DNA of 32,774 nt from Nitrosomonas sp. (GCA_030682075.1 JAUXRH010000001.1:1-32774); one strand, 5' to 3'; positions 19,004 to 30,029 are shown, counted from the first letter of the stretch. The notes: generated by a model not told the origin, from the letters alone. A program made the numbers and translations.

Positions 19004-20329
19004 TTACTCGCGCCAAATTGTGCTTTTGTATTGCAACACGGCACCCACTGTATAAAACGAACCTAGAACGCAGATTCTATCATTTTTAGTTGCATGCTTA
19101 CAGGCAAATACATAAGCTTCTGCCGGGTCAGAAAAAGCAATAACTTTTCCATTATCCCTTGTTAGTCCAAAATTTTTCAACACCATCACCAGTTCGTCAG
19201 CACTGGCGCCACGTAATGTCTGGATACTTGATACCAGCCATATATCTACACAATGTTTCAGGGCTTGTACAACACCTTCCATGTCCTTATCTTTCAGCAT
19301 TGATAACACCGCATAAGTCTGCTGAAAAGAACCCATGGCGTCAAGATTTGACGCTAAAATAACTGCAGCAGCAGGATTATGTGCAACATCCATAACTTCA
19401 ACTGGTTGACCGGAAAATACCTGAAATCGTCCGGGCAGTTTCACATCTAGCAAGCCCTGTCGGATATCATTCATATTAACAGGTAAGCAATCTCTCAGCA
19501 TATCGAGTGCCATTAGACAAGCAGTTGCATTCTGTAGTTGATTAGCGCCTCGCAATGCGGGATAAGGAAGGCAATGATGTTTACCCTTAGGCCCCCAAAA
19601 CTGCCATTGATCATCCTTGGTTAAGTAACCAAAGTCGTCGCCGATTAAAAAACATTGGGCACCGATTGTATTTGCATGCTGTTGAACCGTTAAAGGCGTG
19701 TCAGGCTCTGCACAGATGGCAATTTTCCCTTTTCTAAAAATACCTGACTTTTCAAAGCCAATAGCATCGCGAGTATGACCAAGGTACTCCATATGATCGA
19801 GACCAATGCTGGTAAGTATTGCACAATCTGCGTCAAAAATATTAACCGCATCTAAGCGTCCTCCCAAGCCAACTTCCAGAATCGCAACATCAACACCGGA
19901 TTGAGTAAAAAGGCGCATTGCAGCAAGTGTAGTAAATTCAAAGTAAGTTATGGAAATACCGCTACGCACTCTTACTTGCTCAATTGAGTCAAAAGCTTCG
20001 CATAGTGAATGATCGCTTACCTCTTGCTGATTAATGCGTATGCGTTCATTAAATTGGAGTAAATGGGGAGATGTGTAACAACCAACGTTAAATCCTGCGC
20101 AAGTTAAAATAGCTTCCAGCATAAAACAAACGGAACCTTTTCCATTTGTACCACCGACTATTATAAGAGGGAATGTTGGATCTAACCCAAGCATGTCCTT
20201 AATTTGATTAACGCGCGACAGCCCCATCTCTATGGGTTTAGTATGGATATGATCCAGGTAAACCAGCCATTTATCTAGAGAACCTGGCTCTGGATTAAAA
20301 CGAGTCATATGTTTCAAAGTATCTCTCAT
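19004..20329 (-). CDS. folC: Dihydrofolate synthase / folylpolyglutamate synthase
   Basis: ATP-dependent Mur-ligase-like enzyme that adds glutamate to dihydropteroate and to folates. Length 441 residues, slightly longer than E. coli FolC. The P-loop is GGTNGKGSVCFMLEAIL; other marks are YTSPHLLQFNERIRIN, LEVGLGGRLDAVN, ILTSIGLDHMEYLG and the C-terminal DVAHNPAAA. ATG 20329 is used; ATG 20308 (MTRFNPEPG) is an alternative that matches homologue starts about as well. It lies between accD (41-bp gap) and the SPOR gene (16-bp gap), the conserved accD-folC pairing. Confidence 0.95.
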   Translation of the reverse strand: MRDTLKHMTRFNPEPGSLDKWLVYLDHIHTKPIEMGLSRVNQIKDMLGLDPTFPLIIVGGTNGKGSVCFMLEAILTCAGFNVGCYTSPHLLQFNERIRINQQEVSDHSLCEAFDSIEQVRVRSGISITYFEFTTLAAMRLFTQSGVDVAILEVGLGGRLDAVNIFDADCAILTSIGLDHMEYLGHTRDAIGFEKSGIFRKGKIAICAEPDTPLTVQQHANTIGAQCFLIGDDFGYLTKDDQWQFWGPKGKHHCLPYPALRGANQLQNATACLMALDMLRDCLPVNMNDIRQGLLDVKLPGRFQVFSGQPVEVMDVAHNPAAAVILASNLDAMGSFQQTYAVLSMLKDKDMEGVVQALKHCVDIWLVSSIQTLRGASADELVMVLKNFGLTRDNGKVIAFSDPAEAYVFACKHATKNDRICVLGSFYTVGAVLQYKSTIWRE

Positions 20330-20370
20330 CTATCCCAAAGAGATCAGTCGCTCGAAGAAAAAGTAGATAT

Positions 20371-21243
20371 TTAGGTGGCGGCTGGTACGGGTCCCCGCAT
20401 CAACAATGTGCAGAGATTCGACAACTTATCACGCATTTGTCTGCGATCAACAATCATATCTATCGCACCATGTTGAAGCAGGAATTCAGTACGCTGAAAC
20501 CCTTCTGGCAATTTCTCTCGCACGGTTTGTTCAATGACACGTGGGCCAGCAAAACCAATCAATGCTCTGGGTTCAGCTATTACAACGTCTCCAATAAAAG
20601 CAAAACTGGCAGATACACCCCCCATTGTCGGGTCAGTTAATACAGAAATAAATGGAAGTTTTTCTTTACTTAAATGTGTAAGTGCTGCAGATGTTTTTGC
20701 CATCTGCATAAGCGATAATAAGCCTTCTTGCATACGTGCACCACCACTTGCGGTAAAACAAATAAATGGGATATGTTTTTCAAGACATACTTTTATGCCA
20801 CGAACGAAACGTTCGCCAACAACTGAACCCATTGAACCACCCATAAAGCCAAATTCAAATACTGCTACAACAGCAGGTACTGTCTTTATAGTACCTTGCA
20901 TTACAATCAGGGCATCGTCTTCATCCGTATTTTCTTTCGCCTGTTCTAATCGGTCAACATAACGTTTACTATCTTTAAATTTAAGTGGGTCAACGGCGAT
21001 CACTTCAGCACCAATCTCTTGACGACCCGCAGTATCAAGCAGCAGGTCAAGGCGAGTCCTTGCTGAAATACGATTATGGCTATCACATCTAGGACAGACG
21101 TTAAGGTTTTTAATTAAATCCGTATAATAAAGAACCGCCTCACAAGCGCTACATTTACTCCAAAGCCCTTCTGGAACAATTTTCTTATCACCGTGTTCTT
21201 TCCGCTTAATCTTGGGTGGGATAATTTTCTGGAACCAGCTCAT
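20371..21243 (-). CDS. accD: Acetyl-CoA carboxylase carboxyltransferase subunit beta
   Basis: Beta half of the carboxyltransferase that forms malonyl-CoA, the first step of fatty acid synthesis, working with AccA. Length 290 residues. A four-cysteine zinc ribbon is formed by C31, C34, C50 and C53. The crotonase-like core shows [25 protein letters not shown] and [21 protein letters not shown]. It sits between trpA (43-bp gap) and folC, the order found in many beta- and gammaproteobacteria. Confidence 0.97.
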   Translation of the reverse strand: MSWFQKIIPPKIKRKEHGDKKIVPEGLWSKCSACEAVLYYTDLIKNLNVCPRCDSHNRISARTRLDLLLDTAGRQEIGAEVIAVDPLKFKDSKRYVDRLEQAKENTDEDDALIVMQGTIKTVPAVVAVFEFGFMGGSMGSVVGERFVRGIKVCLEKHIPFICFTASGGARMQEGLLSLMQMAKTSAALTHLSKEKLPFISVLTDPTMGGVSASFAFIGDVVIAEPRALIGFAGPRVIEQTVREKLPEGFQRTEFLLQHGAIDMIVDRRQMRDKLSNLCTLLMRGPVPAAT

Positions 21244-21286
21244 AGATTTGATTTTTTTAAATTAGCAGTGAGATTCAATATTACTT

Positions 21287-22087
21287 TCATTTCTTATCGA
21301 TTGCGCATCGCAATGATTTTAACAAGTTTCCAACATTTACCAATAATTCAGTTTTAGCTGATTTTTCAATTTCATCAATGATACGACTACCAACTACTAC
21401 CGCATCAGCTAGCACTGACACGGCCTTAGCCGTTGCACCATCACGTATACCAAAACCTACACCAATAGGAATAGAAATATGAGCTCGTAGTCGTGCCAGC
21501 ATATTGGCGACTTCATTTAAATCAAGGTGTGATGCGCCTGTTACACCTTTCAATGAAACATAGTAAATATAACCTTGTGCAAATTTAGCTACTTGTTGCA
21601 TACGATTTTCCGGTGTCGTAGGTGAAAGCAAAAATATTGCATCAATGTTATATTTATTAAGCTGAGTTACCCATGCTTCACATTCTTCTGGGGGGTAGTC
21701 AACCGTCAACACACCATCAATGTCACATTCCTTCGCTTTGACTGCAAAGTTCTCATACCCCATTGCCTCTATAGGATTAGCATAGCCCATCAGAACCACA
21801 GGTGTAACCGCATCAGTTTGTCTGAAGTCTGATACCATTGCGAACACATCATTCAGACCAACATGATGTTTCAATGCACGTTCAGATGAACGTTGAATCG
21901 TTGGCCCATCTGCCATAGGATCAGAAAATGGTACACCTAACTCAATAATATCTGCACCTGCTTTTACCATCTCATGCATTAAGGGGACGGTCAATGTTGG
22001 CTCAGGATCACCTGCCGTGATAAATGGAATCAGTGCTTTTCTATTTTGGGCTTCAAGTGTGGCAAATGTGCTAGCAATACGATTCAT
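21287..22087 (-). CDS. trpA: Tryptophan synthase alpha chain
   Basis: Splits indole-3-glycerol phosphate and passes indole to TrpB. Length 266 residues, a single TIM barrel. The catalytic residues E49 and D60 both lie in IIELGVPFSDPMADGPTIQ, at the same positions as in the enteric enzyme. The phosphate-binding loop GVGFGIRDG is present near the C-terminus. It starts 15 bp after trpB ends, so the pair is clearly cotranscribed. Confidence 0.97.
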   Translation of the reverse strand: MNRIASTFATLEAQNRKALIPFITAGDPEPTLTVPLMHEMVKAGADIIELGVPFSDPMADGPTIQRSSERALKHHVGLNDVFAMVSDFRQTDAVTPVVLMGYANPIEAMGYENFAVKAKECDIDGVLTVDYPPEECEAWVTQLNKYNIDAIFLLSPTTPENRMQQVAKFAQGYIYYVSLKGVTGASHLDLNEVANMLARLRAHISIPIGVGFGIRDGATAKAVSVLADAVVVGSRIIDEIEKSAKTELLVNVGNLLKSLRCAIDKK

Positions 22088-22102
22088 AGTTTTATAATTA
22101 TA

Positions 22103-23302
22103 TTAGAGCGCTATTCCAGACATTTCGGCTACTGTGGCCATATCTTTGTCTCCACGGCCAGAAAGATTAACCAGTAATAACTTGTCTTTACTTAGTGTGG
22201 GTGCATATTTGGCAGCATATGCCAGTGCATGACTGGATTCCAAAGCTGGCATAATGCCCTCAAATCGACAAAGCGCATGAAATGCTTCCAGCGCTTCATC
22301 ATCCGTTATGGCTTGGTATTCAGCGCGACCAATATCTTTCAGCCATGCATGTTCAGGCCCTACACCAGGATAATCCAAACCAGCAGAAATGGAGTGCGTC
22401 TCGGTGATCTGGCCATTTTCATCCTGAATCAGATAGGTGCGATTACCATGTAACACACCAGGCTTACCCGTCATTAGTGTCGCCGCATGCTGGCCTGTTT
22501 CTATGCCCCTTCCTGCAGCTTCCACCCCAATCATTCGCACCTTATCATCTTCGATATAAGGATAAAATAAACCAATGGCGTTTGATCCACCACCGACACA
22601 AGCTATTAATGCATCTGGCTGCCGTCCATATTCCTCCTGCATTTGAACTTTTGCTTCATTACCAATAATAATCTGAAAATCACGTACCATCATTGGATAA
22701 GGGTGCGGCCCAGCTACCGTTCCAATGATATAAAATGTATTTTCGATATTAGTGACCCAATCACGCATGGCTTCATTGAGCGCATCTTTCAGAGTTCGAG
22801 AACCAGATTCAACTGGTATTACGGTAGCACCCAGAAGTTTCATGCGATATACATTGGTAGCCTGACGTTTTACATCCTCAGAACCCATATAAACCAAACA
22901 TTCCATGCCATAACGTGCCGCCACCGTGGCGCTGGCCACACCATGTTGGCCTGCACCCGTTTCAGCGATGACACGTGTTTTACCCATCCGATTAGCCAGC
23001 AATGCCTGACCAATTGTATTATTAATTTTGTGCGCACCAGTATGATTCAGGTCTTCTCTTTTTAAAAGAATTTGTGCACCACCCAAGTGGGCTGACCACC
23101 TCTTCGCATGATAAATAGGACTGGGGCGCCCCACATAATGCTTTAGTTCATAAGCAAATTCAGCTTGGAAATCAGCATCATCACGATAACGCTCATACTG
23201 AACGCGCAAATCTTCAAGTGCCGAGATCAACGTTTCAGCAACAAATATACCCCCATAAGGGCCAAAATGGCCACGCTTATCAGGAAGATCATAAACTTTC
23301 AC
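22103..23302 (-). CDS. trpB: Tryptophan synthase beta chain
   Basis: PLP enzyme joining indole and serine to give tryptophan. Length 399 residues. The PLP lysine is K92 in [11 protein letters not shown], with the phosphate-binding GGGSNAIG further on and HGVASAT in the core. It is the classic TrpB1 type. The start is GTG 23302, which overlaps the end of trpF by 14 bases, indicating translational coupling. No frameshift seen. Confidence 0.97.
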   Translation of the reverse strand: MKVYDLPDKRGHFGPYGGIFVAETLISALEDLRVQYERYRDDADFQAEFAYELKHYVGRPSPIYHAKRWSAHLGGAQILLKREDLNHTGAHKINNTIGQALLANRMGKTRVIAETGAGQHGVASATVAARYGMECLVYMGSEDVKRQATNVYRMKLLGATVIPVESGSRTLKDALNEAMRDWVTNIENTFYIIGTVAGPHPYPMMVRDFQIIIGNEAKVQMQEEYGRQPDALIACVGGGSNAIGLFYPYIEDDKVRMIGVEAAGRGIETGQHAATLMTGKPGVLHGNRTYLIQDENGQITETHSISAGLDYPGVGPEHAWLKDIGRAEYQAITDDEALEAFHALCRFEGIMPALESSHALAYAAKYAPTLSKDKLLLVNLSGRGDKDMATVAEMSGIAL

Positions 23303-23915
23303 TGTCTCGAACTCCTTGCATGAAAGCAGAAATTTTTGTTTCGTCTTTTATACCCTTTGCAGCTTCCACACCACTTGATACATCGACTGCCCATGGCTGA
23401 GTCTGCTTAATTCCTAATGCTACATTACCTGCATTAAGACCCCCGGAAAGGATCACCGGTAAGGATAAATTCTTTGGAATCAAATCCCAGTCAAATACAT
23501 GACCAGTCCCACCCGGCAAACCTGATGTATAAGCATCAAGTAATAAACCCCTGGCATTTTTATAGCGTACAGCATATTGTAACAAATCTAAGCCTACTCT
23601 GACTCGAATCGCTTTAATATAGGGCAAAGAAAATTGATTACAGAACTCTGGCGATTCATCACCATGAAATTGCAACAAATTTAGACCTGCCGCAACAGAG
23701 GTCTCTTCCACCCATTCCCGGGCCGGGTTAACATAAACACCCACTTTACACACAAATGGCGGCAATGTTGCTTCAATTTCATGGGCCACTTCAGGCGTGA
23801 TAAAACGCGGACTTTTTGGCCAAAAAACAAACCCAATCGCATCCGCACCAAACTTTACAGCTGATCGTGCATCTTCGCTACGAGTAATCCCACATACCTT
23901 GACACGTACTGACAT
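23289..23915 (-). CDS. trpF: Phosphoribosylanthranilate isomerase
   Basis: Amadori rearrangement step of tryptophan synthesis. Length 208 residues, a stand-alone TIM barrel rather than the fused TrpC-TrpF of enterics. The general-base Cys is C8 in VKVCGITR and the general-acid Asp lies in [17 protein letters not shown] is the phosphate loop. The 3' end overlaps trpB. The 99-bp gap to truA has an inverted repeat AAATAG/CTATTT at 23942-23958 and two CTTAAG palindromes (23986, 24004), none clearly a promoter or terminator. Confidence 0.96.
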   Translation of the reverse strand: MSVRVKVCGITRSEDARSAVKFGADAIGFVFWPKSPRFITPEVAHEIEATLPPFVCKVGVYVNPAREWVEETSVAAGLNLLQFHGDESPEFCNQFSLPYIKAIRVRVGLDLLQYAVRYKNARGLLLDAYTSGLPGGTGHVFDWDLIPKNLSLPVILSGGLNAGNVALGIKQTQPWAVDVSSGVEAAKGIKDETKISAFMQGVRDSESL

Positions 23916-24014
23916 AATTAAATTAAATTAAAGAAAATACAAAATAGAATTACTATTTGGCCTGGAATCATTATGGTGGATATCACTTAAGGTCAGATAG
24001 TTACTTAAGACTGC

Positions 24015-24815
24015 TCACCTATTTATGACAGGTAAAGCCATCAAGGAAGGAAATGCACTGAAATCTGGCAACCGCCACTTTGAATCATAGGTAACTCCGG
24101 CCAAGTAAAGTCCTGCTGCAGAGAAAGTTGGCGCAGCATTGGTTCGATCACGACTGTTCATCAACATCTGCATCCATTCAGGAGAATGTTTACCTTTACC
24201 TACGTAAACAAGGCATCCTACGATATTACGTACCATATGATGCAAGAATGCATTAGCACAAAATTCAAAAATGAAAATATTACCCCGGCAAGAAACCTCT
24301 AGCTTGGTTAGTTTACGTATTGGAGATTTTGCTTGGCATTCTGCGGCTCGAAAAGCTGTAAAATCGTGTTCTCCAAGTAATATTCTAGCGGCGATTTGCA
24401 TTTGTACGAGATCAAGCGGTTGGTGCAGCCAACCCACTCTTTTATTGTAGAGCCCTGGACGAACAGGGTGATTGAGTAATAAATACAAATAACGGCGTCC
24501 GCTTGCGCTATAACGTGCATGAAAATCGTCAGAAACTTCTGATGCCCATAAAACCGCTATATCATCTGGCAGAAAAGTATTAACTCCTCGAATCCAGGCA
24601 TTTAATGGGCGATGTACCTGAGTGTCGAAATGTACGACTTGATATAACGCATGAACGCCTGTATCTGTACGTCCCGCCGTAACAACTCGTATATTACTGC
24701 AGGCAATTCTAGACAATGCAGACTCAAGCGCGTCTTGCACTGAGCAATTTGTTAACTGACTCTGCCAGCCACAATAACGCCTGCCATCATATTCCAGAAT
24801 CAGTAGGATTCTCAC
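24015..24815 (-). CDS. truA: tRNA pseudouridine(38-40) synthase
   Basis: Isomerises uridines 38-40 in the anticodon arm of many tRNAs. Length 266 residues. The catalytic aspartate is D51 in AGRTDTGVHALYQVVHF, and the FLHHMVRNIVG motif typical of TruA is present. The start codon is GTG 24815 with only a weak ribosome site. truA between fimV and trpF is the order seen in pseudomonads and many betaproteobacteria. Confidence 0.96.
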   Translation of the reverse strand: MRILLILEYDGRRYCGWQSQLTNCSVQDALESALSRIACSNIRVVTAGRTDTGVHALYQVVHFDTQVHRPLNAWIRGVNTFLPDDIAVLWASEVSDDFHARYSASGRRYLYLLLNHPVRPGLYNKRVGWLHQPLDLVQMQIAARILLGEHDFTAFRAAECQAKSPIRKLTKLEVSCRGNIFIFEFCANAFLHHMVRNIVGCLVYVGKGKHSPEWMQMLMNSRDRTNAAPTFSAAGLYLAGVTYDSKWRLPDFSAFPSLMALPVINR

Positions 24816-24890
24816 AGAATTTGAGCCAAAATAGCAAATTTAGACAGATGATGTTTTAAATTATAAATGGGAATTATCGCCACAAATTAA

Positions 24891-27437
24891 CTACAAGTTC
24901 TCTAGCATTGCCTTTGCACTTTCTTTTTGCTGAGGATTGCCTTCATTCATGACTTCCTCCAGTATTTCTTTAGCACCTTCACTATCATCCATTTCCATAT
25001 AGGCTTTTGCCAGGTCAATTTTAGTTTCGACGGCCTGCCATTGTTCTCCCTTTTCTTCTATTGCTACATCACCTGCTGAACTCGCAGGTGATTCGTCCAG
25101 ATCTTGAATAATAGCAGCAGTTTTTGGTTTAGCCATTAGCGTTGCATCTTCAGAAGACAACGCTGCAGTAGAAGTTTCAAATTCATCAGGGAAGTCTATT
25201 GCTAAATCAAGCTTCTTTTCTTCAGTTTGCAATTCCGACTCATTCGAGACGAATTGCTCTGGAGTACTGGCTTCTGTAGGGGCATCAAGATCAAATGCAA
25301 TACTATTATCTACCACACTTCGCTCAGTTTCCGCACTGGATATGTCAGTAACCGCCATAGATTCATTCGCATCCGTCGCATTCTCAAAATCCAGATCAAT
25401 CGTATCATCAATTTCATTTGCTGCTGGAGTTGCCGGTTGTTTCGTAGTTTCAGAGTTCTCTCGCGGTATTTCAGCCGTAACTAGGTCAACATTTAGATCC
25501 TGATCTAGCACACCACCTTCATTTATGGGTGTCTCAGGGTCAGCCAAAGAAGTAGTTGTGTCTATATCCATATCTTCCAGAACCTTGTCCAGCTGCTCAC
25601 CATGCTCAGTTTGGTTATTACTTTCATACACATCATCTAAATCCAAATCTAAATCAATTTCATAATCAGATTCATACTGAACATCAGCAACAGCCACAAA
25701 TTCAGGCGATTCTTGCGTCAAATTTTCTGATTCAAACGATGTGTCAGTAACAGTATTTAGCCTATCATGACTAGCTGCCACATTTTCTTCCTCATCCTCA
25801 GGAAAATCCAAATCAATCTCATTTAAATTATCTTCGATTTCATCAGTAACCAATGCATCTGTATCATGAACTAAATTAGATCCAGTGCTATCCTCGTCAA
25901 CAGAAACGTCATTTACTTCTTCTGATACTAATGAGTCAGCGGCCACCACCGAAGAAGCCACTCTACTGTGTAAAGGCGATGGCATATAAAAATCCATTTC
26001 ATCAGGGTCTGTTTCATTCTCTGTTTTTTTACGACGCATCTTGTTCATGACAAGAATACCCAACAACAGGAGAACCAATGCACCACCCACGTATTCAATA
26101 TTCCTCATTAGTTGATCCACGAGAGACGTCTCTTCAGATGCCTCAGATAAATCTGGTGTTATCACTGATTGAGCCTCAATAGACTGAGGTGGTATTATTA
26201 ATGTTTCATCAGAAATATCAGTGCCCGAAGATGATGATGGTAAAATCACTTTTGACTCAAGAAAAGTTTCAGCCTGAGTCTGTGCCTGCGCTAAAACTGG
26301 GTCTTTCAGTTCCAAGAGCCTCTGCAGATTTTGTATATTCTTTTCCAGTAATGCGATCCGCTCGTTTGCCTCTATTAATGCCAGACTCCGTGCAATAGAG
26401 TCCTCTTCAATCATTTGAATTCGATCCTGGGGCGAACCCACCCCACCATAACCTCCCGAAGCATCACCATTAAATGAGCCGCTTGAAAGCCTGAGTATTT
26501 CTTCTGGTCGTCCTTTTAATGACGCAGCCTGTTCCCCAGTTAGCATAGTCGTAATCTGACCAGCATCGGCATGTTTTAATACTTCACGTTTCGGCTGTTC
26601 ATTTGATGCTGCAGCGAGCTTATTTTGATAATTACGCCAATTCACAATCTGCACTTTAACTTGCGCGTTTGCTTCTGTTTCAGAAATTGATTTAATCTCA
26701 CTATTACTAGGTATGCGCAGAATTTTGCCTACCCTGAGTAGATTAATGTTATCTCCTATAAAGGCATCACGATTTGCTCGAAAAAGAGCAATTAGCATTT
26801 GATCGAGACTTACTCCTTGGGGTGAAACTTGCATGGCAATACGAGACAATGTATCACCTCGAGTTACAGGACCATAGGTAGTTTTACTCGGATAATCCGG
26901 GTAAGATCCTATGCCAGAATTACTTTTAGCTGTTATCTGTTGAACGACTGAGGCGGTTGGTACTTCAGATTCATTTGAACGTATTTTTACAGCAATGGGC
27001 ACATTTCGAATTGTTGGTGCAACGAGTTCTGGTTTTTCTGATTCAACTGGATCTAACAATACGGTATATTCACGCATCAAACGTCCAGACGCCCAACTAA
27101 GCTCTATGAGTATGTTCAGAAAGGGCTCGTTAACTAATTGAGGTGAGGTAATCTTGATATAAGAATCACCATTAGCGCGTGGCTCAATGGAAATTTGTAA
27201 TGTAGAGAAAAAAGGCAGATAAGTAATTCCAGCCTGACGAAACGCTTCATGTGAAGCGAGGTTTGCAGTTAAAGAAGAGATCTCGTTATTTTCTACTGCG
27301 ACCAAATCAATTTCAACTTTAAGTGGTTGTCCCAGAGCAGAATTAAGTGTTAATTTCCCAAGACCAGCCGCATAAACAGTCCACGGTAACAGAAAAATAA
27401 TTACAAGGAAGCTTACTCTAAAATAAAACTTATACAC
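24891..27437 (-). CDS. fimV: FimV-like polar peptidoglycan-binding protein
   Basis: Large inner-membrane protein of 848 residues. In Pseudomonas, FimV organises type IV pilus and polar assembly. Order: signal peptide ending near VYA-AG (about residue 23), FimV N-terminal domain (AGLGKLTLNSALGQPLKVEIDL), LysM domain (about 188-244), a coiled coil (about 343-375), one transmembrane helix (about 450-465), a long acidic, Asp/Glu/Thr/Ser-rich cytosolic stretch with repeated EIDLDL-like motifs, and the conserved C-terminal TPR-like FimV domain (KIDLAKAYMEMDDSEGAKEIL). GTG 27437 is preferred because GAGGG lies seven bases upstream and it opens the signal peptide directly. ATG 27482 has no ribosome site and adds 15 residues. 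No pilus gene is in the window. Confidence 0.9.
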   Translation of the reverse strand: MYKFYFRVSFLVIIFLLPWTVYAAGLGKLTLNSALGQPLKVEIDLVAVENNEISSLTANLASHEAFRQAGITYLPFFSTLQISIEPRANGDSYIKITSPQLVNEPFLNILIELSWASGRLMREYTVLLDPVESEKPELVAPTIRNVPIAVKIRSNESEVPTASVVQQITAKSNSGIGSYPDYPSKTTYGPVTRGDTLSRIAMQVSPQGVSLDQMLIALFRANRDAFIGDNINLLRVGKILRIPSNSEIKSISETEANAQVKVQIVNWRNYQNKLAAASNEQPKREVLKHADAGQITTMLTGEQAASLKGRPEEILRLSSGSFNGDASGGYGGVGSPQDRIQMIEEDSIARSLALIEANERIALLEKNIQNLQRLLELKDPVLAQAQTQAETFLESKVILPSSSSGTDISDETLIIPPQSIEAQSVITPDLSEASEETSLVDQLMRNIEYVGGALVLLLLGILVMNKMRRKKTENETDPDEMDFYMPSPLHSRVASSVVAADSLVSEEVNDVSVDEDSTGSNLVHDTDALVTDEIEDNLNEIDLDFPEDEEENVAASHDRLNTVTDTSFESENLTQESPEFVAVADVQYESDYEIDLDLDLDDVYESNNQTEHGEQLDKVLEDMDIDTTTSLADPETPINEGGVLDQDLNVDLVTAEIPRENSETTKQPATPAANEIDDTIDLDFENATDANESMAVTDISSAETERSVVDNSIAFDLDAPTEASTPEQFVSNESELQTEEKKLDLAIDFPDEFETSTAALSSEDATLMAKPKTAAIIQDLDESPASSAGDVAIEEKGEQWQAVETKIDLAKAYMEMDDSEGAKEILEEVMNEGNPQQKESAKAMLENL

Positions 27438-27539
27438 AGAGGTACCCTCTTTAATTCTTGGGAAGATAAAAGATGCTAGCATTGTACCGTGCTGATGTAA
27501 GCTGAAATTATGCCTTATATTACATGCTAATTCATTTTA

Positions 27540-27719
27540 GGGCACCTCTAAAAATCCATATTTGCGAGCAGCCGTTTTGCGGCTTGCCTGCTTACCTCGT
27601 TTCGTCACAATACTTCGTTGCTCACAAAAAATATTTCCTTACATATCAATCATATGCTGCGTCAATATTTTTTATTCGCGCCTGGTCTTGTTTAGAACTC
27701 TGAATTTTTAGAGGCGCCC
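27540..27719 (-). repeat. 180-bp MITE-like repeat, copy 2 (complete)
   Basis: Complete element inserted between asd and fimV. The left end GGGCACCTCTAAAAAT and the inverted right end GGGCGCCTCTAAAAAT differ at one of 16 positions. TTTA directly flanks both sides (27536-27539 and 27720-27723), a possible 4-bp target duplication. Internal features match copy 1, although the AGCCGC hairpin has one mismatch. A minus-strand frame from GTG 27608 codes 23 residues (TKRGKQASRKTAARKYGFLE) and stops at TAA 27537-27539, formed by the flank. Against copy 3 there are 5 differences in 148 bp. The rest of the 357-bp gap between asd and fimV (27438-27539 and 27720-27794) holds no gene. The insertion may separate fimV from the asd transcript or bring regulatory sequence. 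Confidence 0.88.
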
Positions 27720-27794
27720 TTTAAAAGATACTCGCAACCTCAACTCAATACAACATTCCCATCCATCAAACTGTAAACCTTATTAAATAGCTTA

Positions 27795-28907
27795 TTAATT
27801 CTCTACTAAAATGCGTAGCATTCTCCGTAATGGCTCTGCTGCACCCCACAGCAATTGATCACCAACCGTGAATGCTGATAAATATTCACCTCCCATACTG
27901 AGTTTACGCATGCGTCCTACCGGGATAGATAATGTTCCAGTAACTGCCGTAGGTGTTAATTCTTTAGTGGTTCTTTCACGTTCATTTGGTATAAGATTTA
28001 CCCAATCATTTGATTTAGAGACAATGTCTTCTATTTCATCCAAAGGCACATCCCGTTTCAGTTTAATCGTTAACGCCTGACTATGACACCGCATAGCGCC
28101 AACACGCACACAAATACCATCTACCGGGATTTGCTCATTTTCATGTCCCATAATTTTATTTGTTTCGGCTTGGCCCTTCCATTCCTCGCGACTTTGTCCG
28201 TTACCCACATCGGTATCTATCCAGGGAATCAGGCTGCCAGCAAGCGGTACGCCAAAGTTTTCAACCGGAAATTTCTTATCACGTAATATTCCAGCCACCT
28301 CTCGATCAATATCCAGTATGCTCGATGCAGGATTATCCAATAAATCTTTAGCGACACGGTGCGTTTCACCCATTTGTTGAAGTAATTCACGCATATTCTG
28401 TGCGCCAGCACCAGAGGCGGCCTGATAGGTCATCGCATTCATCCACTCGACCATATTTTTCTCAAATAATCCACCGACGGCCATTAACATTAAACTCACC
28501 GTGCAATTACCACCAATATAGTTCTTTACACCATCATGTAACGCTTGTTTGATAACAGGTTTATTAATCGGGTCAAGTATAATGACGGCATCTTTTTCCA
28601 TGCGGAGTTTAGAAGCCGCATCAATCCAGTAACCTTGCCAGTTAGCCTGACGCAATCTACCAAACACCTCGTTAGTATAATCACCGCCTTGGCAGGAGAT
28701 AATAATATCCATTGACTTAAGCTTTTCAATATCGTACGCATCTTTCAGCGTCGGAATATCTCTTCCAATATCCGGTCCTTTTCCACCTTTCTGAGAAGTT
28801 GTGAAAAAATCAGGCTCTATCAGTGAAAAATCATCTTCCTCACACATACGCTGCATTAGTACCGAACCAACCATGCCACGCCAACCAACAAATCCAACTC
28901 GTTTCAT
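27795..28907 (-). CDS. asd: Aspartate-semialdehyde dehydrogenase
   Basis: NADPH-dependent reduction of aspartyl phosphate, the branch point to lysine/diaminopimelate, threonine and methionine. Length 370 residues, the proteobacterial long type. The N-terminal nucleotide motif is [13 protein letters not shown], and the active-site cysteine is C135 in [11 protein letters not shown]. The [16 protein letters not shown] motif is typical of the enteric-like class. It starts 31 bp after leuB ends, so it is likely part of the leu transcript. The 180-bp repeat lies 75 bp beyond its 3' end. Confidence 0.97.
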   Translation of the reverse strand: MKRVGFVGWRGMVGSVLMQRMCEEDDFSLIEPDFFTTSQKGGKGPDIGRDIPTLKDAYDIEKLKSMDIIISCQGGDYTNEVFGRLRQANWQGYWIDAASKLRMEKDAVIILDPINKPVIKQALHDGVKNYIGGNCTVSLMLMAVGGLFEKNMVEWMNAMTYQAASGAGAQNMRELLQQMGETHRVAKDLLDNPASSILDIDREVAGILRDKKFPVENFGVPLAGSLIPWIDTDVGNGQSREEWKGQAETNKIMGHENEQIPVDGICVRVGAMRCHSQALTIKLKRDVPLDEIEDIVSKSNDWVNLIPNERERTTKELTPTAVTGTLSIPVGRMRKLSMGGEYLSAFTVGDQLLWGAAEPLRRMLRILVEN

Positions 28908-28938
28908 TTGATTATCTCTAGTCCTTAAATATCACAAT

Positions 28939-30000
28939 CTATAGCGCTTCCAAAACTGCGTCACCCATTTCAATGGTTCCAACAAGGGTCATTCCTTGTC
29001 CAAAAATATCACGCGTACGATAATTTTTGGATAAAACTTTTTTAACTGAATTTTCAATTCGTAATGCGGCTTCTTCTTGATTAAAAGTATAACGTAACAT
29101 CATCGCAACTGACAGTATTGTAGCCAACGGATTAGCCACATTCTTGCCCGCAATATCAGGGGCTGATCCATGACTTGGCTCAAATAATCCCTTATTGTTC
29201 TGATCTAGTGAAGCCGATGGCAGCATGCCAATAGAACCCGTCAGCATTGAAGCTTCATCGGATAAAATATCGCCAAACATATTGCCTGTCACCATCACGT
29301 CAAATTGCTTTGGATCACGAATCAATTGCATTGCTGCATTATCGACCAGCATATGTGAGAGTGTTACATCGGGATATTCATTTGCAGTTTCAGTCACAAC
29401 ATCACGCCAAAGTTGAGTACATTCAAGTACATTCATCTTGTCAACCGAGCATAACTTGCGATTCCTTTTACGTGCTGTCTGAAAAGCAACATGTGCAATT
29501 CTGCGTATCTCTGTTTCACTATAGATCATCGTGTTGTAACCAACCCGCTGGTTATCTCGCTGTTCAATACCACGTGGCTCACCAAAATAAATATCACCCG
29601 TCAGTTCACGCACAATCATGATATCCAAGCCTGCAACTACTTCGGGTTTTAAGGTTGAAGCATTAGCCAACTCAGGATATAGGATCGCAGGACGCAGATT
29701 GGCAAACAGATTAAGTGCCTTACGTATTCTGAGTAATCCTTGTTCAGGTCGTTTTGAACGTGGGAGCGCATCATACTGTGGGCCACCTACCGCACCAAGC
29801 AAGACTGCATCTGCTTCATTAACCAGTTTACAAGTCACCTCTGGAAAAGGATCAGCCGCTGAATCGACGGCACAACCACCCAATAAACCTGATTCTAATT
29901 CAATTTTCAGGCCATCACTCTTCAGCGCTGTTAATACTCGCACACCTTGAGTAATTATTTCCGGGCCAATTCCGTCACCGGCCAGAACTGCAATCTTCAT
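28939..30000 (-). CDS. leuB: 3-isopropylmalate dehydrogenase
   Basis: NAD-dependent oxidative decarboxylation of 3-isopropylmalate, the third leucine step. Length 353 residues. Marks: GDGIGPEI at the N-terminus, the [11 protein letters not shown] loop, [14 protein letters not shown] (substrate arginine), and [25 protein letters not shown], which carries the metal-binding aspartates. It lies 29 bp after leuD. Confidence 0.97.
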   Translation of the reverse strand: MKIAVLAGDGIGPEIITQGVRVLTALKSDGLKIELESGLLGGCAVDSAADPFPEVTCKLVNEADAVLLGAVGGPQYDALPRSKRPEQGLLRIRKALNLFANLRPAILYPELANASTLKPEVVAGLDIMIVRELTGDIYFGEPRGIEQRDNQRVGYNTMIYSETEIRRIAHVAFQTARKRNRKLCSVDKMNVLECTQLWRDVVTETANEYPDVTLSHMLVDNAAMQLIRDPKQFDVMVTGNMFGDILSDEASMLTGSIGMLPSASLDQNNKGLFEPSHGSAPDIAGKNVANPLATILSVAMMLRYTFNQEEAALRIENSVKKVLSKNYRTRDIFGQGMTLVGTIEMGDAVLEAL

Positions 30001-30029
30001 ATAACCCTTTGCAATCTAATGAAATATCT

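Noticed and set aside
24891-27437. The acidic repeats of FimV as a recent tandem duplication
   Set aside because: The EIDLDL-like motifs are irregular in spacing and sequence; the acidic low-complexity region is usual for FimV.
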